Source: Clavibacter sp. VKM Ac-2872 (GTDB taxonomy: Bacteria; Actinomycetota; Actinomycetes; Actinomycetales; Microbacteriaceae). Taken from it: DNA of 64,000 nucleotides. Each line of letters opens with the position of its first letter. Within the stretch, counting starts at the first letter, position 1. The stretch spans positions 434,001-498,000 of the forward strand of contig NZ_JADKRR010000002.1 in the NCBI RefSeq assembly GCF_015351105.1. Reading direction: 5' to 3'. The notes beneath the pieces were generated by a model, which was given only the letters and a program-made list of their open reading frames with translations, was not told the origin of the DNA and ran no database searches. Positions 1 to 12,810 of this stretch are shown here, piece by piece. The position numbers were made by a program, and so were the translations under genes.

Positions 1-772
1 TGCGGATGACGAGGAACTGCTGCCCCATCGTCCAGAAGTTCGAGACGAGCCAGTAGAACATCACGCCGAGGGGGAAGGCGATGCCGGACACGGCGAACAC
101 CAGCGGGAGGATGTACAGCAGGATGCGCTGCTGCTTGAACATCGGGCTGGCCTTGGTCTCCTCGGACATGTTCTTGGCCATGATCTGGAGCTGCGTGATG
201 AACTGCGATGCGGTCATGAGGATGACCATGGTGGTCGCGATCACGATGACGGTCGCGTTGCCGTCAGCGGTGGAGATCGCCGACTGCAGGGGTGCGCCGA
301 GGAAGGAGGACTCGCCGAAGGAGCGGGACAGTTCCGCGTTGAGCAATCCGATGCCGGGGAGCTCCTCGACGGCAGCACGGTGCAGCACGGAGTAGAGCGA
401 GAAGAAGATCGGCATCTGCAGGAGGAGCGGGAGGCAGCTGCTGAGCGGATTGGTGCCCGTGTCCTTGTACAGCGCCATGGTCTCGCGGGACATCGCCTCA
501 CGCGAGAACTGGTCGCGCTTGCCCTTGTACTTGTCCTGGATCTTCTTCAGCTGCGGCGCGACCTCCATCATGCGGCGCTGGTTCTTGATCTGCCGCACGA
601 AGATCGGGATGAGCGCCGCACGGACCACGAGGACGAGCCCCACGATCGAGAGCACCCACGTGGCGCCGTTGTTCGGGTCCAGGCCGATGCTGGTCCAGAG
701 GGTGTGGAAGCCGACCAGGATGAGTTCGATGACCCACTTGATCGGCCACAGGATCGTTCCGAGGAAGTCCAT
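1..772 (-). CDS. yidC: Membrane protein insertase YidC (3' end cut by window)
   Basis: YidC/Oxa1 insertase, which places proteins in the cytoplasmic membrane alone or with SecYEG. The ATG is at 772 (MDFLGTILWPIKWVIELI); about 257 codons are visible before the window edge, so the C-terminus is missing. The short N-terminus without a periplasmic P1 domain is the Gram-positive/actinobacterial form. Visible features are a first hydrophobic helix, a basic cytoplasmic hairpin (RQIKNQRRMMEVAP), the stretch NPLSSCLPLLLQMPIFFSLY typical of the family, and further helices near positions 60–260. It is the last gene seen of the rpmH–rnpA–yidD–yidC operon, the usual arrangement left of dnaA. Identification is secure. 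Confidence 0.95.
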   Translation of the reverse strand, partial: MDFLGTILWPIKWVIELILVGFHTLWTSIGLDPNNGATWVLSIVGLVLVVRAALIPIFVRQIKNQRRMMEVAPQLKKIQDKYKGKRDQFSREAMSRETMALYKDTGTNPLSSCLPLLLQMPIFFSLYSVLHRAAVEELPGIGLLNAELSRSFGESSFLGAPLQSAISTADGNATVIVIATTMVILMTASQFITQLQIMAKNMSEETKASPMFKQQRILLYILPLVFAVSGIAFPLGVMFYWLVSNFWTMGQQFLVIR

Positions 773-782
773 GAGGTGGTCG

Positions 783-1094
783 TTAGCCCTTTCCGTGGCT
801 GGGTGCGACGACGAATCCGAGCCTCGTGCGCCGATACTGCTGGGCCCCACGAGCGGGGACGTCGTCGATGCCGCCTTCCGCCCAGGGGTGGCACCGGCAC
901 ACGCGCCATGCGGCGAGGAGGCCACCGTGGACGAGCCCGTGCTGCTGGACGGCCTCGAGGCCGTAGGCGGAGCAGGACGGGTAGTACCTGCAGACGTCCC
1001 CGTAGAGCGGAGAGACGACGCGCCGGTACAGGCCTATGACGGCGATGGCGGCGTTGCGGGGCGCGAGGGAGACGGAGGTCAGTGCCCTCTTCAT
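783..1094 (-). CDS. yidD: Membrane protein insertion efficiency factor YidD
   Basis: YidD (DUF37) family, 103 aa, a small membrane-associated protein that assists YidC-dependent insertion. The family signature YYPSCSAYGLEAVQQHG and the cysteine pair in RVCRCHPW are present, with an N-terminal amphipathic segment. I start it at ATG 1094 (MKRALTSVSL): this overlaps the rnpA stop by 4 bp (ATGA), giving translational coupling, whereas a longer in-frame reading would run through rnpA. The yidC ATG follows 10 bp downstream. The C-terminal tail is basic and variable, as usual for the family. Confidence 0.93.
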   Translation of the reverse strand: MKRALTSVSLAPRNAAIAVIGLYRRVVSPLYGDVCRYYPSCSAYGLEAVQQHGLVHGGLLAAWRVCRCHPWAEGGIDDVPARGAQQYRRTRLGFVVAPSHGKG

Positions 1095-1432
1095 ATCGTC
1101 CTCACGGCCCGCGTCACGGCTGACGCCATCTCCTCCTGCAGGGTATCCCACGGCATCCGCTCCATGCCTGGCAGTACGCGGATCACGATGGACGTACCCG
1201 GAGGGATGCTCGGCAGCAGACCGGCCGACACGGCCTTGAGTCGTCGACGTACCAGGTTCCGGGTGACGGCATTGCCGACCTTCTTGGAGACGATGAACCC
1301 GAATCGCGTGGGTTCGTCGGAGGTTCCGGCGAGCGCCGACACCACCGCCGTCCCGGTCGTGGTCCGGCGGCCCCGTCTGACGATGGTGCGGTAGTCCGCA
1401 CCGCTCGTCACGCGGTTCCGCCGGGCGAGCAC
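1091..1432 (-). CDS. rnpA: Ribonuclease P protein component
   Basis: Protein subunit of RNase P, which binds the catalytic RNA and helps remove 5' leaders from pre-tRNAs. It has 113 aa. The start is GTG 1432 (encoding LARRNRVTSG after the initiator). The RNA-binding signature RFGFIVSKKVGNAVTRNLVRRRLK matches the family RNR motif (the alternating K/R residues lie around residues 44–68). The gene lies 3 bp from the rpmH stop and overlaps yidD by 4 bp, so rpmH–rnpA–yidD–yidC reads as one operon transcribed away from dnaA. Confidence 0.95.
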   Translation of the reverse strand: MLARRNRVTSGADYRTIVRRGRRTTTGTAVVSALAGTSDEPTRFGFIVSKKVGNAVTRNLVRRRLKAVSAGLLPSIPPGTSIVIRVLPGMERMPWDTLQEEMASAVTRAVRTI

Positions 1433-1435
1433 GGA

Positions 1436-1573
1436 CTACGCGGAGAGCTCGGTGCGTCCCTTGCCACGACGGGCGGCGAGGATGGCACGACCGGCGCGGG
1501 TGCGCATGCGGAGGCGGAAGCCGTGCTTCTTGGCCTTCTTGCGGTTGTTCGGCTGGAAGGTGCGCTTGCTCAC
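1436..1573 (-). CDS. rpmH: 50S ribosomal protein L34
   Basis: Ribosomal protein L34, 45 aa, highly basic. The start codon is GTG at 1573 and the protein begins [20 protein letters not shown], the near-invariant L34 N-terminus; it ends RTELSA before a TAG at 1438–1436. It is first in the operon with rnpA, yidD and yidC, and is transcribed divergently from dnaA across a 479-bp gap that must contain both promoters. Confidence 0.97.
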   Translation of the reverse strand: MSKRTFQPNNRKKAKKHGFRLRMRTRAGRAILAARRGKGRTELSA

Positions 1574-1709
1574 GGTGAGTCTCCACTCAGGTTGGTCCAC
1601 GGGGCCGACGAGTGCGGCTGGGAAGATGGGGCAGCCTCGAGGGGCTGGGTCAACTGCCTAAATCTACGGGGCGGGAAGCCTCGGGTCAAACCCGCGAGGC
1701 GGATCGTGA

Positions 1710-1718
1710 TTATCCACA
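1710..1718 (+). promoter_or_regulatory. DnaA box TTATCCACA upstream of dnaA
   Basis: Exact match to the 9-mer DnaA-binding consensus TTATCCACA, in the rpmH–dnaA gap 335 bp before the dnaA start codon. It could be an autoregulatory site or an outlying origin box. Confidence 0.8.
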
Positions 1719-1854
1719 CGAACCGGCCATCGGCCGGTATCGACATGCCGCCGTCGATAGGGTCGATTTGTCCGGATCTCCGACAGTGGCTACCGTGTGG
1801 CGTGGCCGCGACGCGTCGGGGATCGCCCGGCGCGGTGCTGGCGGCCCGTTCGCA

Positions 1855-1875
1855 CACAGGGTGCATAACCCTGTG
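1855..1875. promoter_or_regulatory. Inverted repeat CACAGGGT–N5–ACCCTGTG upstream of dnaA
   Basis: Perfect 8-bp arms (1855–1862 and 1868–1875) separated by five bases, the geometry of a dimeric regulator site rather than a terminator. It sits just before TAACTATGCT (1878–1887), a candidate −10 for dnaA, so a bound protein would cover the −35 area. The cognate regulator is unknown. Confidence 0.5.
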
Positions 1876-2052
1876 AGTAACTATGCTGTCCGCGGTCGCG
1901 GTACCGGGATGGTCCGCACCCTCGGAGCCTCCGGGGACGGACGCCGCACGCACGAACGCGACGCCCTTCCAGCGTCGACAGCAGTCCGCGCACCGCGAGG
2001 CGGCCCCGGCACCAGCCGTGGGACCGAGCCTGGTGACGGCAGATGGGGAAAC

Positions 2053-3483
2053 ATGTCCGACCGCTCCGACCCGACGCACGCGATCTGGCAGAAGGTGCTC
2101 GCCGCCCTCACTGCGGACGACCGGATCACCCCGCAGCTGCACGGCTTCATCAGCCTGGTGGAGCCGAAGGGCGTGATGACCGGCACCCTCTACCTCGAGG
2201 TGCCCAACGACCTCACCCGGGGCATGCTCGAGCAGCGCATCCGCGTGCCCCTGCTCAACGCCATCGGATCGCTCGACGAGGCGGCCGGCGTCAGCAACTT
2301 CGCCATCGTCGTCAATCCCGAGATCGCGCAGGACGCCTTCGCCCAGCACCCGGAGCCCGCGGAGCAGCCGTACATCGAGACTCCGACCATCACGGCCCCG
2401 ACCGACAACCCGGGTGTGCCGGCGTCGCCCTCCCGCGGCGATTCGCGCCTCAACCCGAAGTACGGCTTCGACACCTTCGTCATAGGAGGCTCCAACCGCT
2501 TCGCGCACGCCGCGGCCGTCGCCGTGGCCGAGGCGCCGGCCAAGGCCTACAACCCGCTCTTCATCTACGGCGACTCGGGCCTCGGCAAGACGCACCTCCT
2601 GCATGCCATCGGCCACTACGCCATCAGCCTGTACCCCGGGATCCGCGTGCGGTACGTGAGCTCCGAGGAGTTCACCAACGACTTCATCAACTCGATCGCG
2701 AACAACCGGTCATCGCTGTTCCAGTCGCGCTACCGCGACAACGACATCCTCCTGATCGACGACATCCAGTTCCTCCAGGGCAAGGACTCCACGCAGGAGG
2801 CCTTCTTCCACACCTTCAACACGCTGCACGACCACAACAAGCAGGTGGTCATCACGAGCGACCTGCCGCCGAAGCACCTCACGGGCTTCGAGGACCGCAT
2901 GCGCTCGCGCTTCGAGTGGGGCCTGATCACCGACGTCCAGGCACCCGACCTCGAGACGCGGATCGCGATCCTCCGCAAGAAGGCGCAGAGCGAGAAGCTG
3001 CAGGTACCGGACGACATCCTCGAGTACATGGCCACCAAGGTCACGTCGAACATCCGGGAGCTCGAGGGCACGCTCATCCGCGTCACGGCGTTCGCCAGCC
3101 TGAACAAGACGCCCGTCGACCTGGCTCTCGTCCAGACGGTCCTGAAGGACCTGATCACGCTCGACGAGGACAACGTCATCGCGCCGGTCGACATCATCAA
3201 TCACACCGCGGCCTACTTCAAGCTCACCGTCGACGACCTCTACGGGTCCTCCCGCTCGCAGGCTGTCGCCACCGCACGCCAGATCGCCATGTACCTCTGC
3301 CGGGAGCTGACCAACCTCTCGCTGCCGAAGATCGGCCAGCTGTTCGGCAACCGCGACCACACGACGGTGATGTACGCCAACAAGAAGATCACCGAGCTCA
3401 TGAAGGAGCGCCGCTCCATCTACAACCAGGTGACGGAGCTCACGAGCCGGATCAAGCAGAACCACCGCTACGGCAAGATGTGA
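2053..3483 (+). CDS. dnaA: Chromosomal replication initiator protein DnaA
   Basis: DnaA, the AAA+ ATPase that binds DnaA boxes and opens oriC. It has 476 aa. I start at ATG 2053 (MSDRSDPTHAIWQKVL), which follows GGGGAA and matches the usual domain I start; longer in-frame readings have no support. Domain I is residues 1–90, followed by a short Pro-rich linker (100–130). The AAA+ core begins at NPKYGFDTF (134–142), with Walker A GDSGLGKT (173–180) and Walker B ILLIDDIQF (232–240). The C-terminal DNA-binding signature GNRDHTTVMYANKKI is intact. The linker is short compared with Streptomyces DnaA. A strong hairpin follows the stop codon. Confidence 0.98.
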   Translation: MSDRSDPTHAIWQKVLAALTADDRITPQLHGFISLVEPKGVMTGTLYLEVPNDLTRGMLEQRIRVPLLNAIGSLDEAAGVSNFAIVVNPEIAQDAFAQHPEPAEQPYIETPTITAPTDNPGVPASPSRGDSRLNPKYGFDTFVIGGSNRFAHAAAVAVAEAPAKAYNPLFIYGDSGLGKTHLLHAIGHYAISLYPGIRVRYVSSEEFTNDFINSIANNRSSLFQSRYRDNDILLIDDIQFLQGKDSTQEAFFHTFNTLHDHNKQVVITSDLPPKHLTGFEDRMRSRFEWGLITDVQAPDLETRIAILRKKAQSEKLQVPDDILEYMATKVTSNIRELEGTLIRVTAFASLNKTPVDLALVQTVLKDLITLDEDNVIAPVDIINHTAAYFKLTVDDLYGSSRSQAVATARQIAMYLCRELTNLSLPKIGQLFGNRDHTTVMYANKKITELMKERRSIYNQVTELTSRIKQNHRYGKM

Positions 3484-3527
3484 TCTCCTCTGCACGTGCC
3501 GCACGAACACGCGCGGAGGACGAGGCA

Positions 3528-3565
3528 GCAGAAGGGGTCGGACCACATGGTCCGACCCCTTCTGC
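3528..3565 (+). terminator. dnaA terminator hairpin
   Basis: Perfect 18-bp inverted repeat (3528–3545 and 3548–3565) starting 45 bp after the dnaA stop, with a minimal loop around ACAT. There is no T-tract, which is normal for GC-rich actinobacterial terminators. It would insulate oriC from dnaA transcription. Confidence 0.8.
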
Positions 3566-3699
3566 GCGTCCCGGGAAGAGGAAGCCTGCGAGCCTGATCG
3601 GAGCCCTGACGACGTCGGCAGGGTCCCTCCCCACATCCCGGGGACGGCTGGAGAGAGCCAGAGGGGTCGGATCCGTCGTTCCCCACAGTGTGCACAGAG

Positions 3700-3708
3700 T
3701 GTGGATAA
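3700..3708 (-). promoter_or_regulatory. oriC DnaA box (perfect TTATCCACA)
   Basis: TGTGGATAA on the plus strand, the exact complement of TTATCCACA. It is followed at once by the one-mismatch copy TGTGGAGAA (3710–3718), giving a tandem same-orientation pair. Confidence 0.85.
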
Positions 3709-3866
3709 CTGTGGAGAACCGCCGGAGCGGATGTGGGTTCGAGGACCCGGCCTGTGGAACCGGGCTCCACGCTTCGTCGTCAGTCCGCCGAGTCCCCAGG
3801 CAGCTCCACACCCGCCCCACATGTTGCAGACGTGTAGTTCCCTCTCGATCACCGGGACTCCGGGAG

Positions 3867-3875
3867 TTGTCCACA
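3867..3875 (+). promoter_or_regulatory. oriC DnaA box (TTGTCCACA)
   Basis: TTGTCCACA, the variant preferred by many actinobacterial DnaA proteins, eleven bases before the AT-rich block. Its orientation is opposite to the 3700 box. Confidence 0.85.
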
Positions 3876-3885
3876 GATTCCACAG

Positions 3886-3920
3886 CGGTTAAGACTATTG
3901 ATCCTTAAACCCTTCATTGG
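3886..3920. other. Candidate DNA unwinding element
   Basis: The segment containing GGTTAAGACTATTGATCC, TTAAACC and TTCATTGG is the most AT-rich stretch in the gap, in DNA that is otherwise roughly 70% GC. It abuts the 3867 DnaA box, the expected arrangement for a DUE. This is assigned by composition and position only. Confidence 0.65.
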
Positions 3921-4027
3921 ATGTCGCCCAAGAACCTCAGGGTGTGGACGGATCGACGTCGTGGGGTCCCCCGTCGGCACGGCTAGCATTGACCGACAAA
4001 TCTTCCGCTCATCGAGGGGTCCACAAC

Positions 4028-5179
4028 GTGAAGTTCCAAGTCAACAGGGACGTCTTCAGCGAGGCGGTGTCCTTCGCCGTCAAGCTCCTGCCGCAGCGCA
4101 CGACCCTCCCGATCCTGAGCGGAGTGCTCATCGAGGCGACCGAGGACGGACTGACGCTGTCGTCGTTCGACTACGAGGTCTCGGCGCGCACGCAGATCCA
4201 GGCGGACATCGAGGAGGCCGGGCGCGTCCTGGTCTCCGGCCGGCTCCTCGCCGACATCGCCAACCGGCTGCCGAACGCCCCGGTCCGCTTCACCACCGAG
4301 GACTCGAAGATCACCGTCTCGTGCGGATCGGCGCACTTCACGCTGTTGAGCATGCCCGTGGAGGAGTACCCGACGCTGCCGCAGATCTCGGAGCAGTCCG
4401 GCCTCCTGCCGGCGGAGCAGTTCGCCGCCGCCGTCTCGCAGGTCGCGGTCGCGGCGTCTCGCGACGACGTCACGCCCGTGATCACCGGCGTGCAGCTCGA
4501 GGTGGGGGAGACCAGCCTCGGCCTGATCGCGACCGACCGGTACCGGGTGGCTGTGCGCGAGATCGACTGGGACGGCGGCGACTCCACGACCGACGGCACG
4601 AGCCGCACCGCGCTCGTCCCCGCCCGCACGCTGCAGGAGATCGGGAAGACCTTCGGCCATAGCGGCACCATCTCGGTCGCCATCACGGACACCGACGACC
4701 GCCAGCTCATCGCGTTCAGCGCCGACAGGAAGACCGTCACGTCCTTGCTGATCCGCGGCAACTTCCCGCCGGTCAAGCGCCTCTTCCCCGAGACGGTCGA
4801 CAACTACGCGGTCATCAACACGGCCGACCTCATCGAGGCGACGCGGCGCGTCCAGCTCGTGCTGGAGCGCGAGGCGGCCCTCCGGTTCACCTTCACCATC
4901 GACGGCCTCACCCTCGAGGCCATCGGATCCGAGCACGCGCAGGCATCGGAGAGCATCGACGCCCTCCTGACGGGCGTCGACACGGTGGTGTCGCTGAAGC
5001 CCCAGTTCCTGCTGGACGGCCTCGGCGCCGTCCACTCCGAGTTCGTCCGCCTCTCGTTCACGAAGACGGACAACCCCAACAAGCCCGGCCCCGTGCTCAT
5101 CACGAGTCAGTCCTCCAAGGACCAGGCCGGCGCTGACAACTACCGGTACCTGCTGCAGCCGAACCTGCTGCTGCGCTAG
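4028..5179 (+). CDS. dnaN: DNA polymerase III subunit beta (sliding clamp)
   Basis: Ring-shaped processivity clamp that tethers DNA polymerase III and other partners to DNA. It has 383 aa, close to the family norm. The start is GTG 4028 (MKFQVNRDVFSEAVSFAVKL), preceded by GAGGGG at good spacing; an upstream in-frame ATG would add unrelated oriC sequence. The three repeated clamp domains follow the pattern LLPQRTTLPILSGVLIEA near the N-terminus and end in YRYLLQPNLLLR, where partners bind in homologues. gnd follows after 20 bp. Confidence 0.97.
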   Translation: MKFQVNRDVFSEAVSFAVKLLPQRTTLPILSGVLIEATEDGLTLSSFDYEVSARTQIQADIEEAGRVLVSGRLLADIANRLPNAPVRFTTEDSKITVSCGSAHFTLLSMPVEEYPTLPQISEQSGLLPAEQFAAAVSQVAVAASRDDVTPVITGVQLEVGETSLGLIATDRYRVAVREIDWDGGDSTTDGTSRTALVPARTLQEIGKTFGHSGTISVAITDTDDRQLIAFSADRKTVTSLLIRGNFPPVKRLFPETVDNYAVINTADLIEATRRVQLVLEREAALRFTFTIDGLTLEAIGSEHAQASESIDALLTGVDTVVSLKPQFLLDGLGAVHSEFVRLSFTKTDNPNKPGPVLITSQSSKDQAGADNYRYLLQPNLLLR

Positions 5180-5199
5180 ACCGCGACCAAGGAGAGAAC

Positions 5200-6087
5200 A
5201 TGCACATCGGACTCGTCGGACTCGGCAAGATGGGCGCCCGCATGCGCGCGCGCCTCGAGGCGAACGGCATCGAGGTGACCGGCTACGACACCAACCCCGA
5301 CGTCTCCGACGTGGCTACGCTCGACGACCTCGCCGCCGCGCTGCCCACCCCGCGCCTCGTCTGGGTCATGGTCCCGGCCGGCAAGGTCACGCAGAACGTC
5401 GTGGGCGACCTCGCCCGCATCCTGCAGCCGGGGGATCTCGTGATCGACGGTGGCAACTCCAAGTTCACCGACGACTTCGCGCACGCGGGTCTGCTCGCGG
5501 AGAAGGGCATCGACTTCGTCGACGCCGGCGTCTCGGGCGGCGTGTGGGGCCTCGAGAACGGCTACGGCCTCATGGTCGGCGGTCCGGTCGAGCAGGTCCA
5601 GCGCGCGATGCCCGTCTTCGACGCGCTCCGTCCCGAGGGCCCCCGCGAGGAGGGCTTCGTCCACGTCGGCGACTCCGGCGCGGGTCACTACGCGAAGATG
5701 GTCCACAACGGCATCGAGTACGCGATGATGCAGTCGTTCGCCGAGGGCTACGAGCTCCTCGCGGCGCGCAAGGACATCATCAAGGACGTCACGGGCACGT
5801 TCGAGGCATGGCAGCGCGGCACCGTCGTGCGCTCCTGGCTGCTCGAGCTCCTGGTCAAGGCGCTCAAGGAGGACCCTGGCTTCGAGGACATCGAGGGCTT
5901 CGTGCAGGATTCCGGCGAGGGCCGCTGGACCATCGAGGAGGCGCTCGACAACGCGGTCCCCATGCCCGCCATCAGCGCATCGATCTTCGCGCGCTTCTCC
6001 TCCCGCCAGGAGGACTCCCCGGCCATGAAGGCCGTCGCGGCGCTGCGCAACCAGTTCGGCGGCCACTCGGTGCAGAAGAAGTCCTGA
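5200..6087 (+). CDS. gnd: 6-phosphogluconate dehydrogenase, short decarboxylating form (YqeC-like)
   Basis: Oxidises and decarboxylates 6-phosphogluconate to ribulose 5-phosphate in the pentose phosphate pathway. It has 295 aa, the short class, versus about 470 for the long form. The N-terminal Rossmann motif is GLVGLGKMGARM (residues 4–15). The substrate-site motif VIDGGNSKFTDD and the helix HYAKMVHNGIEYAMMQSFAEG are present. A clear AAGGAG precedes ATG 5200. Its place between dnaN and recF is a recognised feature of several actinobacterial origins and has no evident functional tie to replication. The cofactor (NAD or NADP) cannot be decided here. Confidence 0.93.
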   Translation: MHIGLVGLGKMGARMRARLEANGIEVTGYDTNPDVSDVATLDDLAAALPTPRLVWVMVPAGKVTQNVVGDLARILQPGDLVIDGGNSKFTDDFAHAGLLAEKGIDFVDAGVSGGVWGLENGYGLMVGGPVEQVQRAMPVFDALRPEGPREEGFVHVGDSGAGHYAKMVHNGIEYAMMQSFAEGYELLAARKDIIKDVTGTFEAWQRGTVVRSWLLELLVKALKEDPGFEDIEGFVQDSGEGRWTIEEALDNAVPMPAISASIFARFSSRQEDSPAMKAVAALRNQFGGHSVQKKS

Positions 6088-6094
6088 CCACCGG

Positions 6095-7297
6095 ATGATC
6101 GTCCGTCACCTCTCCCTGGGTGACTTCCGCAACTACACCCGCGCGGACGTCGCGCTCCTGCCCGGTGCCACCCTCTTCGTGGGGAGCAACGGGCAGGGCA
6201 AGACGAACCTGGTGGAGGCGCTGGGCTTCCTGAGCACGCTCGGGTCGCACCGCGTCTCCACCGACCAGGCGCTCATCCGGCAGGGTGCGGACTCGGCCGT
6301 GATCCGGGCGCTGCTGCAGCACGCCGGCAGGGAGCTCCGCGTCGAGGTGCAGATCAACCGCTCGTCGGCGAACCGGGCGCAGGTGAACAGCACCCCTACC
6401 AAGCCGCGGGAGCTCCCGCGGTACTTCTCGAGCGTCCTCTTCGCGCCGGAGGACCTGGCTCTCGTGCGCGGGGATCCGTCGGGTCGACGTCGGCTGCTCG
6501 ACCAGCTGCTGGTGCTGCGCACGCCACGGCTCGCGGGCGTCCTGTCGGACTACGATCGCGCGCTGAAGCAGCGCAACACCCTCCTGAAGTCGGCCCGGGC
6601 GCGGGGGATGAAGGCCGACCAGCTCGGCACGCTCGACATCTGGGACGAGCGCCTCGTGACGATCGGCTCGCAGATCATCGCGGCGCGCGGAGCCCTGGTC
6701 GAGGCGCTCCAGCCGGAGCTGGCGCGCGCGTACCTGGCGGTGGCCGGATCCGACCACGGCCCGTCCGCTCGTCCGGAGCTGAGCATCCTGGCGGATGACC
6801 CGGGGGAGGACGACGTCGCGGACGAGTCGGGCGCGCGTGACGGCGGGCGCTTCACGCGGGCCGAGGACATCGTCCCCGTCTTCACCGCAGCCGTCGCCCG
6901 GATGCGGCCGCGCGAGCTCGAGCGCGGGCTGACCCTCGTCGGCCCGCACCGCGACGACGTCCTGTTCCGGCTCAACGGGTTACCCGCGAAGGGCTACGCC
7001 AGCCACGGGGAGTCGTGGTCGTTCGCCCTGGCGCTCAAGCTCGCGTCGGCCGAGCTGCTACGGCGCGACTCGCAGACGGGGGATCCGGTGCTGATCCTCG
7101 ATGACGTCTTCGCCGAGCTCGACCAGGCCAGGCGCGGGCGTCTCGCGGAGGCGGTCACCGGCTTCGAGCAGGTGCTCATCACGGCCGCGGTGTTCGAGGA
7201 CGTGCCGGAGCACCTGGCGGCGAACGCCGTGCACATCCGCGCGGGCGAGATCGTGGACGCCCCGGCGCCGGCCGACGCCGACGGGGGACCGGCGTGA
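6095..7297 (+). CDS. recF: DNA replication and repair protein RecF
   Basis: SMC-like ATPase that works with RecO and RecR to load RecA at gaps. It has 400 aa. Walker A is GSNGQGKT (30–37). The ABC-type signature region is near SHGESWSFALALKLASAELL, and Walker B/D-loop is VLILDDVFAELDQARR. It starts at ATG 6095, 8 bp after the gnd stop. An acidic insert at about residues 230–250 (DDPGEDDVADE) is lineage-specific. Its stop overlaps the next GTG by 4 bp. Confidence 0.95.
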   Translation: MIVRHLSLGDFRNYTRADVALLPGATLFVGSNGQGKTNLVEALGFLSTLGSHRVSTDQALIRQGADSAVIRALLQHAGRELRVEVQINRSSANRAQVNSTPTKPRELPRYFSSVLFAPEDLALVRGDPSGRRRLLDQLLVLRTPRLAGVLSDYDRALKQRNTLLKSARARGMKADQLGTLDIWDERLVTIGSQIIAARGALVEALQPELARAYLAVAGSDHGPSARPELSILADDPGEDDVADESGARDGGRFTRAEDIVPVFTAAVARMRPRELERGLTLVGPHRDDVLFRLNGLPAKGYASHGESWSFALALKLASAELLRRDSQTGDPVLILDDVFAELDQARRGRLAEAVTGFEQVLITAAVFEDVPEHLAANAVHIRAGEIVDAPAPADADGGPA

Positions 7298-7806
7298 TCC
7301 CCCGCGCGGCCGACGGGGGTCCGCTGCCCGAGTCCGAGGCCGTCGCGGTCTACCGTCGCTTCCGCAAGGTGTTCGGCGACGCGTCCGTGCGATCCCCCTC
7401 GGCTCGGAAGCGCCGCGAGCAGAAGGCGGGCAGCTCCCCGTTCCAACCGGGACGGGATCCCGACTCACTCGGGAACGTCATGGACTCGCTCACCTCCCGC
7501 ATGGGCTGGACGTCGTCGCTGTCGCAGGCCGAGCTCATGGCGGCGTGGACGACCATCGCCGGCGAGGAGACCGCTGTGCACTCGTCCCCCGTCGGGATCG
7601 AGGACGGGCTGCTCACGGTCGAGTGCGAGTCGACCGCGTGGGCGACGCAGCTGCGCCTCATGCGCGTGGAGATCACGACGCGCATCGCCGAGCGCTTCCC
7701 GGACGCGGGCATCCGGTCGATCCGCTTCCAGGGGCCCAACGCCCCGTCCTGGAAAAAGGGTCCCAGGTCGATCCCAGGGCGGGGCCCGCGCGATACCTAC
7801 GGCTAG
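7294..7806 (+). CDS. DciA-like DUF721 protein
   Basis: DUF721 protein of 170 aa. Family members related to DciA help load or regulate the replicative helicase. The DUF721 core is residues about 65–150 (LMAAWTTIAGEETAVHSSP, then LTVECESTAWATQLRLM). An N-terminal basic segment (SARKRREQKAG) is disordered. The GTG start overlaps the recF stop (GTGA), so the two are translationally coupled. It lies between recF and gyrB as in most actinobacteria. A replication role is inferred from family and context. Confidence 0.88.
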   Translation: MIPRAADGGPLPESEAVAVYRRFRKVFGDASVRSPSARKRREQKAGSSPFQPGRDPDSLGNVMDSLTSRMGWTSSLSQAELMAAWTTIAGEETAVHSSPVGIEDGLLTVECESTAWATQLRLMRVEITTRIAERFPDAGIRSIRFQGPNAPSWKKGPRSIPGRGPRDTYG

Positions 7807-7882
7807 GGAGGCGAATCAGATCACCCCCGCCACGAAAACGCGTCAGACGGCCGGATAGGCGGTGCGCAGCGTACTCCTGCGA

Positions 7883-7888
7883 TAGAAT
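7883..7888 (+). promoter_or_regulatory. Possible gyrB −10 element TAGAAT
   Basis: TAGAAT lies 107 bp before the gyrB ATG, in the only long gap (7807–7994) of the recF–gyrA run. No good −35 is seen 16–18 bp upstream, so this is a weak call. Actinobacterial gyrB promoters are often supercoiling-sensitive. Confidence 0.35.
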
Positions 7889-7937
7889 GAGGGGTCGCCC
7901 GCAGTCCAGGGACGACGGTCCCCGGATCACCTCGTGA

Positions 7938-10040
<2,103 letters not shown>

Positions 10041-10122
10041 TCGACCGGGCGGCGGCACGGCCCGATGCTGACCGCCGCCCCACGCCGACCCCACGATCCA
10101 CCGACCTCTGAACGGGACCTCC

Positions 10123-12802
<2,680 letters not shown>

Positions 12803-12810
<8 letters not shown>

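Larger units (their letters stand above)
1574..2052. promoter_or_regulatory. rpmH–dnaA intergenic control region
   Basis: A 479-bp non-coding segment between the divergent rpmH and dnaA genes, where both promoters must lie. It contains one perfect DnaA box (1710–1718) and an 8-bp inverted repeat (1855–1875) followed by TAACTATGCT, a plausible −10 region for dnaA. An open frame runs through the right half in phase with dnaA, but it has no ribosome-binding site or conserved sequence, so I treat it as leader. dnaA boxes here fit the known autoregulation of dnaA. Confidence 0.75.
3484..4027. other. oriC: Replication origin oriC (dnaA–dnaN intergenic region)
   Basis: A 544-bp gap between dnaA and dnaN, the standard actinobacterial oriC position. 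It contains two perfect DnaA boxes, TGTGGATAA at 3700–3708 (minus orientation) and TTGTCCACA at 3867–3875 (plus orientation). Weaker copies are TTCCCCACA (3679), TGTGCACAG (3689), TGTGGAGAA (3710), TGTGGAACC (3753) and TGTGGACGG (3943). An AT-rich stretch lies next to the plus-strand box (3886–3920). A hairpin closes dnaA at the left edge; the right end holds the dnaN promoter and its GAGGGG ribosome-binding site. The assignment rests on context and boxes; unwinding was not tested. Confidence 0.88.

Noticed and set aside
1612-2052. In-frame N-terminal extension of dnaA
   Set aside because: The DnaA domain I start (MSDRSDPTHAIWQKVL) is at 2053 with a ribosome-binding site; the extension has promoter-like elements and no conserved sequence.
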